Positions 24,840 through 34,985 are shown, counted from the stretch's first letter. The stretch: DNA of 52,611 nucleotides from Methylophaga sp. UBA2689 (GCA_002354555.1 DELT01000065.1:1-52611); one strand, 5' to 3'. Program-made: numbers and translations. The notes: generated by a model from the sequence alone, not told the origin.

Positions 24840-25646
24840 TTAATCTGGTTCCACTTGAGCTTTAGGCTGAAGTGTATCTTCGTTTTTCAATAGTTCATCA
24901 ACACCCAGCTCAGTGATTGAATATGAGTAATAATCATAACCATCCTGTGGATCAGTTTCTATGGTTTTGCTTATTAGGCCCATACGCTCGAGTTTAATAG
25001 ATGATATTTGAAGAATAGATTCGCTTACGCCCCTAAAGTTATTAGATATTCTATGGAATGGAAGCCCAACTGGGTCTGCAACGTGACTTTGTAGACAAGC
25101 AGCCAAAAATTTGTAGTCTTGTTCTTTTAGTTCATAGTTGGCTGGATTAGCAATTAGTGCTCTGGATTCGGAAAGACTAGCGTGGTTTATTAGTCCTATG
25201 CGTATTAGTTCCGCTTTAATTAACGAGCAGGCCCTATTAGTTGCCGAAACCAAATCGCCATCAGATCGGTTCGCATCATAATCAGCCGGAGTCACGCCCA
25301 ACAGATCAGTTGGTAAGTGCATATCTGTATCACGAGGCTTAAGCACAAAAGACCTGGACTTTCCAATTGCGCCTACAAATAGCCCCATTTCAAATATTAC
25401 GTTATCCCTAACAACATGTTCTTTTCGATTTCTGATTGTTGTAATGTCGTCAGGCGCAAAAATAAACAGTGCAAAATCTACAGTGGAGGATTTTTCTACA
25501 AGATCCTCGATTGTTGAGGAGGAAAGTTTGAAAGTCCCACTTTTCCAGATGGTAACCTCAAAATCGTGGTCTAAATTGACATTCACGGCCTCGGCTATTG
25601 GAAGACTCTCAAGCGAGGACGCTATAAATAATCGTGGTTTTCTCAA
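24840..25646 (-). CDS. TIR-like (CAP12/Pycsar-type, PF10137) protein with C-terminal winged-helix-like region
   Basis: 268 aa. Residues 1-150 match the TIR-like nucleotide-binding family used as effectors in CBASS/Pycsar anti-phage systems: KPRLFIASSLESLPIAEAVN, STIEDLVEKSSTVDFALFIF, APDDITT, then RDNVIFEMGLFVGAIGKSRS with Glu86 in the NVIFEMG motif, and PTDLLGVTPADY. Residues about 165-255 look like a winged helix (YKFLAACLQSHV, ERMGLISKTI, YSITELGVDELL). The TTG start is supported by GGAG 8 nt upstream. No cyclase gene is adjacent. Probably an NAD-consuming or nucleotide-sensing defence protein; NADase activity is inference. Confidence 0.8.
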   Translation of the reverse strand: MRKPRLFIASSLESLPIAEAVNVNLDHDFEVTIWKSGTFKLSSSTIEDLVEKSSTVDFALFIFAPDDITTIRNRKEHVVRDNVIFEMGLFVGAIGKSRSFVLKPRDTDMHLPTDLLGVTPADYDANRSDGDLVSATNRACSLIKAELIRIGLINHASLSESRALIANPANYELKEQDYKFLAACLQSHVADPVGLPFHRISNNFRGVSESILQISSIKLERMGLISKTIETDPQDGYDYYSYSITELGVDELLKNEDTLQPKAQVEPD

Positions 25647-25738
25647 CTCATGATCTCCGTACTTGATTGAGTGTTATATATCATCGCTACGTCAAATTAA
25701 GACAGCCGAAATAATCGAAAGAAATACAGAATAATGCA

Positions 25739-26281
25739 TCAAATTTTTTTAGCTTCGTTCTTAGACTTTTTAATTAAGTCTTTTCGCCACTCCGAGAGCA
25801 AAAAACATAAATTACTGTACCCAAGCTCGTTTTCAATAATTTCTTGAACTTCTTTTAGCGGGAATTCATTTTCCGAAGTAATTGAATAAGTTGCCAAAGT
25901 TTGGCTCGTTAAGTTATTGGGCCAGAGAGCACCCCATTCATCACGGTGCTTAAAATAATTCGCAGCAGCATTTATGAGTTCGATAGCTGAAAAATTATTC
26001 CTTGAAGAACTATGATCTCGATATGCTTCAATTTTGCTAAGTGCTTTAAGTCCAAAATCTTCTCGAATTTTATTTATATCGTTTAAGCACCCTACACAAT
26101 ATGCCTGACATGCAACTAAGAGGGAACCAAAAAGGACTTCACCATATTCGTTCAACCAAAGTCCATCAAACCAAGGCTCGTTTTCGTTTCTCTCAACGAG
26201 CTTATTTAGCCCTCCCATGAGAATGTCTTCTACATCAGTCAAGGGGCCTAAGCCGTAATCAGCTTCTAACATATGATGCAT
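25739..26281 (-). CDS. Hypothetical protein, probable partner of the TIR-like protein
   Basis: 180 aa, not recognised. It is mostly helical in appearance, with ELINAAANYFKHRDEWGALW and a Lys-rich C terminus. The helical character and the KHRDEW segment recall HEPN-like or RNA-binding helical bundles, but I see no firm motif. A GAGGG ribosome site fits the ATG at 26281. It precedes the TIR-like gene by 92 nt on the same strand, and both lie between two direct copies of repeat C, so they may be a functional pair. Low-GC codon use resembles the TIR gene. Confidence 0.6.
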   Translation of the reverse strand: MHHMLEADYGLGPLTDVEDILMGGLNKLVERNENEPWFDGLWLNEYGEVLFGSLLVACQAYCVGCLNDINKIREDFGLKALSKIEAYRDHSSSRNNFSAIELINAAANYFKHRDEWGALWPNNLTSQTLATYSITSENEFPLKEVQEIIENELGYSNLCFLLSEWRKDLIKKSKNEAKKI

Positions 26282-26367
26282 CTCATGCCCTCTAAAAACT
26301 TACTGCAAAGTTAGGAGCGCTGCCCGCTGATAAGCACGTTTATAATGAATTCAGAGTAAAAATTAAA

Positions 26368-26393
26368 ATTTTCAAGTTGGCTGACCCCTTGAT
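26368..26393. repeat. Dispersed repeat family C, copy 3
   Basis: ATTTTCAAGTTGGCTGACCC followed by CTTGA. With copy 2 it brackets the 180-aa and TIR-like genes as direct repeats about 1.6 kb apart. Confidence 0.8.
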
Positions 26394-26404
26394 GTGTTTT
26401 AGTT

Positions 26405-26473
26405 CTTTAACTTATGCCTAAGCGAAATATGAAGTGCAGCGGAAAACTTGTCCGACAGCAGCGCTTGTTAGCC
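26405..26473 (-). mobile_element. Candidate integron attC site after the HEPN-like gene (degenerate)
   Basis: On the minus strand it reads GGCTAACAAGCGCTGC at the left end and AAGTTAAAG at the right end, about 69 nt apart, with CGGACAAG in between. The left core CGGCTAAC is the reverse complement of the core GTTAGCCG at the beginning of the same cassette. The right half pairs poorly with the left (AAGC/GCTT and TAAC/GTTA only). A piece at 26309-26330 also complements the left half (GCAGCGCT), so the site may have been broken by the repeat C insertion. Confidence 0.45.
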
Positions 26474-26478
26474 GACGG

Positions 26479-27780
26479 TTACTCCGTTGACCGAATAAAT
26501 GTTCTATATTCCAAATAGTCAAAGTCTTCCCCTAGAACTTCATCACATCTTTCTTTGATTAACCTATGGTCATATTTTGCCCCTCGCCTATCATACGTCT
26601 GCGAGTTGTTCTGTGCTTTTACCATGAAGTCAGTTAGTGCTTCTTGATCATAATCCTTAATGTAATCTCTTATTGCTTTATAGAACCTAGTATCCGCATC
26701 ATCATAATCTACGCTAGTGGCGTAGTATGAATTAAGTATTTTTTTACTCAGCAGACTCCATTCAGGTGAGTCAGACATATTAATTAAACTTGATATGTCT
26801 GAGTCTTGAAGCGTTGGATACGCATCACTTACAATCCATCCAATTAAATCATCGCAATGCTGCTCAATGGACTCTTTTAGAAAATAGCAAAGGCATCTTG
26901 AGCTGCTATTGTTTTCGCATATGTGAGCTATAATCATTTTTGCTGCATCATTAAGTGCAGTGTGGATCACTGGCTTCCTTGACAGGAAGTAAATCAAAAA
27001 TGTGGCAGGCGTCCCAGAATTAGCAATGTTTGCGTAGTAATCTTTATCAGACTCAATATCAGTTAATATTTTCTCATATGACCTCTCATAAATTATTTCT
27101 AGAGCCCAGTAGTTAATTGCTCTGTTCTTTTCACATTCTTCATTTTGCACACGAAAAACAAGCTTCCATAGCGACCTGAATAAGCTCATCTCAACATTGA
27201 TATCAATTCGAGAAAGATACTTACTTTCGAGATATTTCTTTAGTTTCTCTTTATCAATAAGTACAGCAGAAGAGGCGGATATATCATTTATAAACTCTTG
27301 AAATATTTGTCGTGTATATATAGGAGGCTTAATCAAAACACCATCAAGAGTGTTTCTTATAAGTGCGCGGACTGTTTCCCTATTTGGTCGGTGTAATTCA
27401 TACCCTTGCGTCAAAACAGGGTGTGCCGACAAATGCCTTTGGCGCTGCAAGTGCATAAGGTTTTCAAAATCTGAAATATCAATAATTGCAGTCTTTTCTT
27501 TTACTAGTTCTACGAGCTTTATTTCCCAGTCAGAAGAGCGTTCATTAGCTGACTGCATCGCTTTAACTTCATCCAAGATTGACTCGGCTATGGTGTCAGA
27601 GTACATGTCGACCATGTGTTTAACTTTAAATAATAAGTCACATACAGCAACAGACCAAAGCATAACAACAGAAGATCTATAGCTGCCATCCCTATAGGAG
27701 GTAACCACCTCTGAAAAATACTCTTTTGTTTTTTTGTGATATATCTTTTCTTGCTTTGACTCAATTGAATATTCGTCCAT
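26479..27780 (-). CDS. HEPN-like protein, large, unknown; gene cassette cargo
   Basis: 433 aa from the ATG at 27780, chosen for the excellent AGGAAGGA site before it. The first 170 residues look like a HEPN domain: a helix with FSEVVTSYRDGSYRSSVVML, WSVAVCDLLFKV, and the R-x4-H motif at 115-120 (RHLSAHP), the signature of HEPN RNases. The remaining 260 residues are helical and unrecognised (LWKLVFRVQNEECEKNRA, FLIYFLSRKPVIHTALND). HEPN proteins with such motifs are often RNases in toxin or anti-phage systems. The gene fills one candidate cassette (27810 to 26411); its stop codon lies just before the attC-like core. Confidence 0.65.
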   Translation of the reverse strand: MDEYSIESKQEKIYHKKTKEYFSEVVTSYRDGSYRSSVVMLWSVAVCDLLFKVKHMVDMYSDTIAESILDEVKAMQSANERSSDWEIKLVELVKEKTAIIDISDFENLMHLQRQRHLSAHPVLTQGYELHRPNRETVRALIRNTLDGVLIKPPIYTRQIFQEFINDISASSAVLIDKEKLKKYLESKYLSRIDINVEMSLFRSLWKLVFRVQNEECEKNRAINYWALEIIYERSYEKILTDIESDKDYYANIANSGTPATFLIYFLSRKPVIHTALNDAAKMIIAHICENNSSSRCLCYFLKESIEQHCDDLIGWIVSDAYPTLQDSDISSLINMSDSPEWSLLSKKILNSYYATSVDYDDADTRFYKAIRDYIKDYDQEALTDFMVKAQNNSQTYDRRGAKYDHRLIKERCDEVLGEDFDYLEYRTFIRSTE

Positions 27781-27804
27781 CGATCCTTCCTGTCTAATTT
27801 GACC

Positions 27805-27881
27805 GGCTAACGTCATGCTTTGCGGCAATTTTGTAACCGCGAAGCGTGTAAAAATTGTCCGGCAAGAGCGCCTTGTTAGTT
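27805..27881 (-). mobile_element. Candidate integron attC site between two cassettes
   Basis: Minus strand: left core AACTAAC, then AAGGCGCTCTTGCCGGACAA, then TTTTTACACGCTTCGCGG, then TTACAAAATTGCCGCAAAGC, ending ATGACGTTAGCC. Length 77 nt, in the attC range. CTAAC pairs with GTTAG, CTTGC with GCAAAG, and CAATTTT with AAAATTG, the stem with unpaired bases typical of attC. The stop codon TAA of the 121-aa gene lies inside the left core, a common cassette feature. Confidence 0.7.
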
Positions 27882-28241
27882 GTATTTCTCAAGTACATCT
27901 GCTGCCTTCATCAAGTCTTCAATTTCGTTCTTTAAGTCAACAGCGACTTGGTATTGATTGCATGTATTATTAAGCTTTCCAAGTTTCAAAAGCTCCAAGA
28001 TGGAACAGTATGCAACCTCTTCTGTAGTGAGCTCGCGTTTCACATTCATCAATGAATCTGTTAGTTCCGCAAGCTCATCGCAATCCTTCTTATCGGGACT
28101 TAGGTTAACCTTGCAAACGTTTTCATGAAGTTGAGATATCCAGGTAAATTCCGCTCTTAGCTGGTGTGCTGCCAAGAGACTTATCAGCGTGACAACAAAA
28201 ATCAAGCCGACTAACCAATAGAGACCTTTTATATATTTCAT
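27876..28241 (-). CDS. Small membrane-anchored protein, unknown; gene cassette cargo
   Basis: 121 aa from the ATG at 28241 (MKYIKGLYWLVG); a TTG nine codons earlier is also open. One N-terminal membrane helix (about 6-25, LYWLVGLIFVVTLISLLAAH) is followed by an acidic domain with four Cys (HENVCKVN, KKDCDEL, YCSILEL, NTCNQYQ) and a helical end. Probably exported and membrane-tethered. Not recognised. It forms the first candidate cassette (28272 to 27811). Confidence 0.6.
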   Translation of the reverse strand: MKYIKGLYWLVGLIFVVTLISLLAAHQLRAEFTWISQLHENVCKVNLSPDKKDCDELAELTDSLMNVKRELTTEEVAYCSILELLKLGKLNNTCNQYQVAVDLKNEIEDLMKAADVLEKYN

Positions 28242-28266
28242 GTACTTCTCGAACAAAGCCGATGAC

Positions 28267-28352
28267 AACTAACAGCATGTTAATTAAGGCCTTCGGCCTC
28301 ATAATAATTATTATCAAGCGGCCATCTAATTCTGACTCCGCCATTGTTGGAT
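28267..28352 (-). mobile_element. Candidate attC (or attI-like) site at the head of the cassette array
   Basis: Minus strand: left core ATCCAAC (fits RYYYAAC exactly), right core GTTAGTT, 86 nt in all. AAC/GTT, ATG/CAT, AATTA/TAATT and GGCC/GGCC can pair with bulges. The right core GTTAGTTGT is the exact reverse complement of ACAACTAAC at the other end of the first cassette. No cassette gene is present upstream of it, so it may be the scar of a lost cassette. Confidence 0.45.
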
Positions 28353-28402
28353 TATCTAACTGTTTGAATAATAGTTAAATAAATCATCCCAAGAAAGCCT
28401 AA

Positions 28403-28427
28403 TTAAAATTAAAAGGCCAATGGCCCG
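28403..28427 (-). terminator. Possible terminator of the Smr gene
   Basis: On the minus strand GGGCCATTGGCC followed by TTTTAATTTT, about 30 nt beyond the Smr stop codon. The stem is short. Confidence 0.4.
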
Positions 28428-28459
28428 AAAAATATAAAATAAAAAGGCGATTTATAAAC

Positions 28460-29008
28460 TTACTTCTCAAACTGCCTCTTCAACAAAACATACAAAGCCC
28501 CAGTCCCACCATCTTCAATCGTTGCACTGCAAAAGGCCAATACGGAATCACTTTGCCTGAGCCAGTGATTGAGTTTGCTTTTTAAAACGGGTTTGTTCTC
28601 ACGTGATCCCCAGCCTTTGCCGTGAATGATTCGAATGCATCTAATCTTTTCTTGCTGACATTGTTCGAGAAAATGGGAGAGGGTGGGTTCGGCTTTGGCG
28701 AGGGTGAGACCGTGTAAATCAAGTTCGGCTTCGAGATGCACTCTGCCACTTTTCAGTTTGGCGAATTGGCGGTTTTGAATGCCGTCCCCACGATATTCCA
28801 GATATTCTTCATTACCCACGGTTTCGGGAGCGAACAGGCTGGAAAACTCGCTTTGATCATTCACCAGATCACTAGGGATATGCTTTCTGACTTTGGGTTG
28901 AGGCGGTGGTTTTATATGCAGTAATTTATCGTGTTTGATAGGCTCGGCGTCGCTCATTTCAGCACGAAATAATTCCAGTTCCTCATCAATGTTTTTATCT
29001 TTGCTCAT
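28460..29008 (-). CDS. smrA: Smr-domain protein (SmrA/YdaL-like)
   Basis: 182 aa, like E. coli SmrA (about 187). The C-terminal Smr domain (about 93-180) shows ELDLHGLTLAKAEPTLSHFL, then IRIIHGKGWGSRENKPVLKS and GGTGALYVLLKR; the DLHG and HGKG motifs are intact. Stand-alone Smr proteins are DNA or RNA endonucleases, some acting at stalled ribosomes. The N-terminal 90 residues are charged and probably disordered. It marks the return to core genes after the accessory region. Confidence 0.9.
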   Translation of the reverse strand: MSKDKNIDEELELFRAEMSDAEPIKHDKLLHIKPPPQPKVRKHIPSDLVNDQSEFSSLFAPETVGNEEYLEYRGDGIQNRQFAKLKSGRVHLEAELDLHGLTLAKAEPTLSHFLEQCQQEKIRCIRIIHGKGWGSRENKPVLKSKLNHWLRQSDSVLAFCSATIEDGGTGALYVLLKRQFEK

Positions 29009-29133
29009 ATCAATATCTGTTTTTTGAGAAACGGTTCGTTAATCAGCCTAATCGCTTACATCAAAATCATAACATCTGGGATACGATTCAAACGTTATTG
29101 ATTTTACTTATTAGCTCTGATGAGGGATGAGAT

Positions 29134-29346
29134 ATGGGCTTACAGGATCGGGATTACTACTGGGAAAAACAGCAAAGTACAGCTAAGGCTAAATCTTCGC
29201 GAATAAAACGCGCCAGTAAACCTATTGGTACAGCAAACCAACCGCCGGATTTGCTGGACATGCTGTCGGGGATTTCTTTTGCAAAATACTTTTTTATTCT
29301 TGTTGTTCTAGGCTGTGCGGGCTTTTTTCTCTATCCCATGCTTTGA
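29134..29346 (+). CDS. Small membrane protein, unknown
   Basis: 70 aa. A charged basic N-terminal half (MGLQDRDYYWEKQQ, KAKSSRIKRASK) is followed by one transmembrane helix at about 50-68 (YFFILVVLGCAGFFLYPM). The MGLQDRDYYWEK start looks like a conserved short protein of gammaproteobacteria, without a known role. A purine-rich GAGGGATGAG lies just before the ATG. Confidence 0.6.
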   Translation: MGLQDRDYYWEKQQSTAKAKSSRIKRASKPIGTANQPPDLLDMLSGISFAKYFFILVVLGCAGFFLYPML

Positions 29347-29353
29347 TTTTTTC

Positions 29354-29388
29354 AATCACTGATTTGCTTAAAGGCAAATTAGTGGATT
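29354..29388. promoter_or_regulatory. Strong inverted repeat between the small membrane gene and the TPP riboswitch
   Basis: AATCACTGATTTGC (29354-29367) and GCAAATTAGTGGATT (29374-29388) pair almost fully around a 6-nt loop. There is no T run behind it, so it is either a weak terminator for the upstream gene or a structure ahead of the riboswitch. Confidence 0.5.
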
Positions 29389-29397
29389 AAGATAATT

Positions 29398-29488
29398 TCC
29401 ACTTGTCGGGGTGCCACTCTGAATTTTCAGAAATGGCTGAGATGAAACCCGTTGAACCTGAAGAGGCTAGAACCTCCGTAGGAAACAA
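29398..29488 (+). promoter_or_regulatory. TPP riboswitch (THI element)
   Basis: Canonical aptamer words in order: GTCGGGGTGCCAC, GGCTGAGATGAAACCC, GTTGAACCTGAAGAGGCTAG and AACCTCCGTAGGAAACAAG. It binds thiamine diphosphate and controls the thiC operon that starts 121 nt downstream. Confidence 0.95.
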
Positions 29489-29510
29489 GCCGGAATGCCG
29501 GTACGTCTGA

Positions 29511-31421
<1,911 letters not shown>

Positions 31422-31442
31422 TTGGGCTGGATTTAGAAGGCT

Positions 31443-32513
31443 ATGAAGCATTATCTGATTATCGGTAGTGGTCTTATCGGACGCCTGACAGGCTGGCGCC
31501 TGATTCAGGCCGGCCATGCCGTGACGATCCTGTCATCAGACGATAAAGCCGGTACTGACAGTGCCGGTTTTATTGCAGCTTCAATGATCGCGCCGTTTAC
31601 CGAAGCAGTCACGGCAGATCGGTCGATTCGTGATCTGGGCATTCAAAGTCAGGCGCTGTGGGATAAATGGCTGCCAGAGTTTGATAAGCCGGTGTTTTAT
31701 CCGAAAACCGGAACACTGGTGGTGGCACATGAGGGGGATAAGGCTGAACTGTCACGTTATCAGCGTCGTGCTGCGCATATTTTGGAGGTGACTGATTATC
31801 AGCAAATTGATGCTCAGCAGTTACAAAACCTGTCACCTGAATTGGCAGAAAACTTTCAGTCAGCATTGTATTTTCCGCAAGAGAGTTGTCTGGATAACCG
31901 CCAGTTTTATCAGCAGGTTGGTGAGTTTCTAACCGAACACGCCAACTGGCAAACCATTGAACCGATTGAAACGTTAACTAATGCCACATTGGAACAAGTG
32001 TGTCAGCAAACTTTGGGACATTCGCTGGATAGATTTACCTCAGTGATGGATTGCCGGGGAAATGGCAGTAAGTCAGATATTAGTGATTTACGCGGAGTTC
32101 GTGGTGAGGTGCTGCGAGTCTATGCACCGGAAGTGAATCTGCAACAGTGCGTGCGGTTAATGCATCCACGTTATCCGCTGTATCTGGCGCCACGACCTGA
32201 CCAGCAATATGTGATTGGCGCAACGGTGATTGAATCGGAAGATCGGTCACCGGTCAGTGTGCGAAGTGCCATGGAATTGCTATCCGCGCTTTACAGCATT
32301 CATAAAGGTTTTGCTGAAGCCCGGGTATTGGAAATGCGGGCACATTGCCGACCAGCATTACCTGATCATTTACCAACCATTCGCCAGCAGGAGTGGGGGT
32401 ATCAAATCAACGGATTGTACCGGCATGGTTATTTGCTGGGCCCGGTGATGGTCGATCAATTACTGACAAAATTATCAGAACAAACAGATTCGGGAGTGCG
32501 TTATGCAAGCTGA
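31443..32513 (+). CDS. thiO: Glycine oxidase for thiazole synthesis
   Basis: 356 aa FAD-dependent amine oxidase of the D-amino-acid oxidase fold. The N-terminal dinucleotide-binding motif YLIIGSGLIGRLTGWRL is intact; later DCRGNGSKSD, LRGVRGEVLRVYAPEV and HGYLLGPVM are typical of ThiO. It turns glycine into the imine needed for the thiazole ring, using O2, so this organism uses the aerobic route rather than ThiH. It lies 21 nt after thiC and overlaps thiS by 11 nt. Confidence 0.9.
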   Translation: MKHYLIIGSGLIGRLTGWRLIQAGHAVTILSSDDKAGTDSAGFIAASMIAPFTEAVTADRSIRDLGIQSQALWDKWLPEFDKPVFYPKTGTLVVAHEGDKAELSRYQRRAAHILEVTDYQQIDAQQLQNLSPELAENFQSALYFPQESCLDNRQFYQQVGEFLTEHANWQTIEPIETLTNATLEQVCQQTLGHSLDRFTSVMDCRGNGSKSDISDLRGVRGEVLRVYAPEVNLQQCVRLMHPRYPLYLAPRPDQQYVIGATVIESEDRSPVSVRSAMELLSALYSIHKGFAEARVLEMRAHCRPALPDHLPTIRQQEWGYQINGLYRHGYLLGPVMVDQLLTKLSEQTDSGVRYAS

Positions 32514-32724
32514 GTCGATTCAACCTGTTTCACTTATTTTGAATGAACTGCCAATAGAAACGACAAACACAAATTTGCAGGCTTTTCTGGCTGAGCATGG
32601 CTGGGAGCAGGGCCGGTTTGTGGTGGTGATTAATGACAATATTATCGCCAAGTCGGCACATTCAACCTTTCAATTATCAGCTGGCGATCGCATTGATGTG
32701 CTGTCGCCGATCAGTGGAGGCTGA
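32503..32724 (+). CDS. thiS: Thiamine sulfur carrier protein
   Basis: 73 aa ubiquitin-like protein ending in the required Gly-Gly (VLSPISGG). The tail becomes a thiocarboxylate and gives sulfur to the thiazole synthase. The N terminus is slightly longer than usual. The adenylating enzyme ThiF is not in the operon. One base separates its stop from the ATG of thiG. Confidence 0.93.
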   Translation: MQAESIQPVSLILNELPIETTNTNLQAFLAEHGWEQGRFVVVINDNIIAKSAHSTFQLSAGDRIDVLSPISGG

Positions 32725-32725
32725 C

Positions 32726-33523
32726 ATGCAGGCATCTGACTGGACCGTTTACGGGCAAACTCTCAGCAGTCGTTTATTTATTGGTACGGCGCTTTATCCT
32801 TCACCGCAGGTTATGTGTGATGCCATCAAAGCGTCAGGTGCTCAGGTGATTACTGTATCTCTGCGTCGGCAAAGCGCCGGGCAAGCCAATAGCGGTCAAC
32901 AATTCTGGAATATGATTGAAGCGCTGGGCTGCCATTTATTACCCAATACAGCGGGTTGTTACAGTGCTGCCGAGGCGATTAAAACAGCCCATATGGCTCG
33001 CGAGTTATTTGAAACCGACTGGATCAAACTGGAAGTATTAGGCGACAGTTTTAATCTGCAACCGGATCCGTTTGCCTTGCTGGAAGCCACCAAAACCCTG
33101 ATTGCTGATGGTTTTAAAGTGTTTCCATATTGCACCGATGATTTGGTGCTGTGCCAGAAACTGGCAGACGCCGGTTGCGAGGTTTTAATGCCCTGGGGTG
33201 CACCAATTGGTACTGGCCAGGGATTACTCAACCCTTATGCATTGAGAATATTGAGAGAACGCCTGCCGGAAATTACCTTACTGGTCGATGCGGGCATTGG
33301 CAAACCTTCTGATGCTGTGCAGGCCATGGAACTCGGTTATGACGGAATTCTGTTAAATACCGCCGTGGCCGAAGCGCTTGAACCGGCGCTGATGGCCGAA
33401 GCGTTTAAACAATCCATTAATGCCGGACGCCTGGCATTTGAAGCGGGCATTATGCCAAAACGTGATTCCGCCAAGCCCAGTACACCGACATTAGATCAAC
33501 CTATCTGGCAGCAACATGGCTGA
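32726..33523 (+). CDS. thiG: Thiazole synthase
   Basis: 265 aa TIM-barrel enzyme joining dehydroglycine, DXP and ThiS sulfur into the thiazole phosphate. Seen: [52 protein letters not shown] with the Schiff-base Lys region, [13 protein letters not shown] and [12 protein letters not shown] start at the ATG at 32726, behind GTGGAGG, although the frame is open further upstream into thiS. It overlaps thiDE by 8 nt. Confidence 0.95.
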   Translation: MQASDWTVYGQTLSSRLFIGTALYPSPQVMCDAIKASGAQVITVSLRRQSAGQANSGQQFWNMIEALGCHLLPNTAGCYSAAEAIKTAHMARELFETDWIKLEVLGDSFNLQPDPFALLEATKTLIADGFKVFPYCTDDLVLCQKLADAGCEVLMPWGAPIGTGQGLLNPYALRILRERLPEITLLVDAGIGKPSDAVQAMELGYDGILLNTAVAEALEPALMAEAFKQSINAGRLAFEAGIMPKRDSAKPSTPTLDQPIWQQHG

Positions 33524-34985
33524 GCAAAAAACTCAAACTGCAATCTTATTAATTGGTGGACTGGATCCTCAGGGCTGTGCCGGACTGACGGCGGATATTC
33601 AAACTGTCAGCCATCATGGTTTTCATCCGGTGCCATTGGTGACCTGTGTGACCGAACAGACCCAAAATGGTATGCGGGCGCTGAATCCGTTATCTGCTGA
33701 GAAATTTCTCAAGCAATACGAAAGCAGCGTGGCTGATTTTGACATTGCAGCAATCAAAATTGGGTTGATTCCAAACCTTGAAATTGCCCAGGCCATTGAA
33801 CGTATTCTGACAAACCATGATGTGCCGGTGGTGATGGATCCGGTGATGGCTGCAACAAGTGGTGGTCAACAAGCATCACCTGACGTACTGGAGTTTGTTC
33901 GTAAGTCAGTTTTACCAAAGATCACATTGCTCACCCCAAATCTGCCAGAGATGCAGTACATAACCGATAACCCTGATTGGTCGATTGAAAAACAGGTGCG
34001 TCATCTAATTGAAGAAGGGTTATCCGCTTGTCTGGTCAAAGGTGGTCATGGTGATCAAAGTTTCGTTTCAGATTATTTTGCCAATGCGTTTAGTCAATTT
34101 TATTGTTATCAGCGACGACTGAATAAAAATGTTCGCGGTACCGGCTGTGTGCTGGCATCCAGTCTGGCGTGTTATCTGGCGCAGGGCGAAGATATCCGTG
34201 ATGCGGTGATTTTATCGCGTAGTTATATCAATCGCGGGATTCGTGAATCACAGTCTCTGGGCCCTTATCAGCTGTTCTCTCACCAACGACAGCCCTTTGA
34301 ACTTCGCGATATCCCCAGGCTGAGTTACACCCCGGATCTCATTGGTAAGAGTTTCAGTTTTCCGGAATGCCCGGAGCGACTGGGGGTTTATCCTGTGGTC
34401 GATAGTGCGGATTGGGTTAATCGTTTATTAACCATTGGTATCAAGACCCTCCAATTACGTTTAAAACAATCAGATAGCGCTTTTCTTAATGCAGAGATTG
34501 CCAGCGCGGTAGATATCGCCGAGCAGCATGGTGATATTCAGTTTTTTGTGAATGATCACTGGCGTATGGCGATCGATAATGGCGCTTACGGTGTGCATCT
34601 TGGGCAGGAAGATTTGCATGATGCTGATTTGCTGGAAATTGAACAGGCCGGATTGCGGCTGGGGATTTCAACCCATTCATATTGGGAACTGGCCAGAGCG
34701 TTGGCGGTAAACCCCAGTTATATTGCTTTAGGTCCCATTTTCGAAACAGACAGCAAACAGATGCCGTGGCAGCCACAGGGTTTTGATCGGTTAGCTGAAT
34801 GGATACGCTTATTAGATGGACATACGCCGCTGGTAGCCATTGGCGGTATTGATTTGCCGCGTGCCACAGCGTTACATAAAACCGGTGTGGGTTCAGTGGC
34901 AATGATTTCGGCGATTACCAAAGCAGCTGATTATCAACAAGTCACCCATGATTTATTGACTTTATGGCGTGATTCAGCGAATTAA
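33516..34985 (+). CDS. thiDE: Fused HMP-phosphate kinase and thiamine-phosphate synthase
   Basis: 489 aa fusion. Residues about 1-250 are the ThiD kinase ([57 protein letters not shown]). Residues about 290-489 are the ThiE synthase ([69 protein letters not shown]). It phosphorylates HMP-P and joins the product to thiazole phosphate. Its end overlaps the end of the convergent motY-like gene by 12 nt. Confidence 0.93.
   Translation: MAEQKTQTAILLIGGLDPQGCAGLTADIQTVSHHGFHPVPLVTCVTEQTQNGMRALNPLSAEKFLKQYESSVADFDIAAIKIGLIPNLEIAQAIERILTNHDVPVVMDPVMAATSGGQQASPDVLEFVRKSVLPKITLLTPNLPEMQYITDNPDWSIEKQVRHLIEEGLSACLVKGGHGDQSFVSDYFANAFSQFYCYQRRLNKNVRGTGCVLASSLACYLAQGEDIRDAVILSRSYINRGIRESQSLGPYQLFSHQRQPFELRDIPRLSYTPDLIGKSFSFPECPERLGVYPVVDSADWVNRLLTIGIKTLQLRLKQSDSAFLNAEIASAVDIAEQHGDIQFFVNDHWRMAIDNGAYGVHLGQEDLHDADLLEIEQAGLRLGISTHSYWELARALAVNPSYIALGPIFETDSKQMPWQPQGFDRLAEWIRLLDGHTPLVAIGGIDLPRATALHKTGVGSVAMISAITKAADYQQVTHDLLTLWRDSAN

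Noticed and set aside
26309-26335. GTTAGGAGCGCTGCC on the plus strand as a further attC core
   Set aside because: The core lies in the wrong orientation for the array and no matching partner core is nearby. It does complement part of the degenerate attC at 26405-26473, so it may be a broken half, and is mentioned there only.
24840-26410. The TIR pair as a third integron cassette
   Set aside because: No core matching CTTTAAC or an attC-like fold is found after either gene, so I do not claim cassette status for it.
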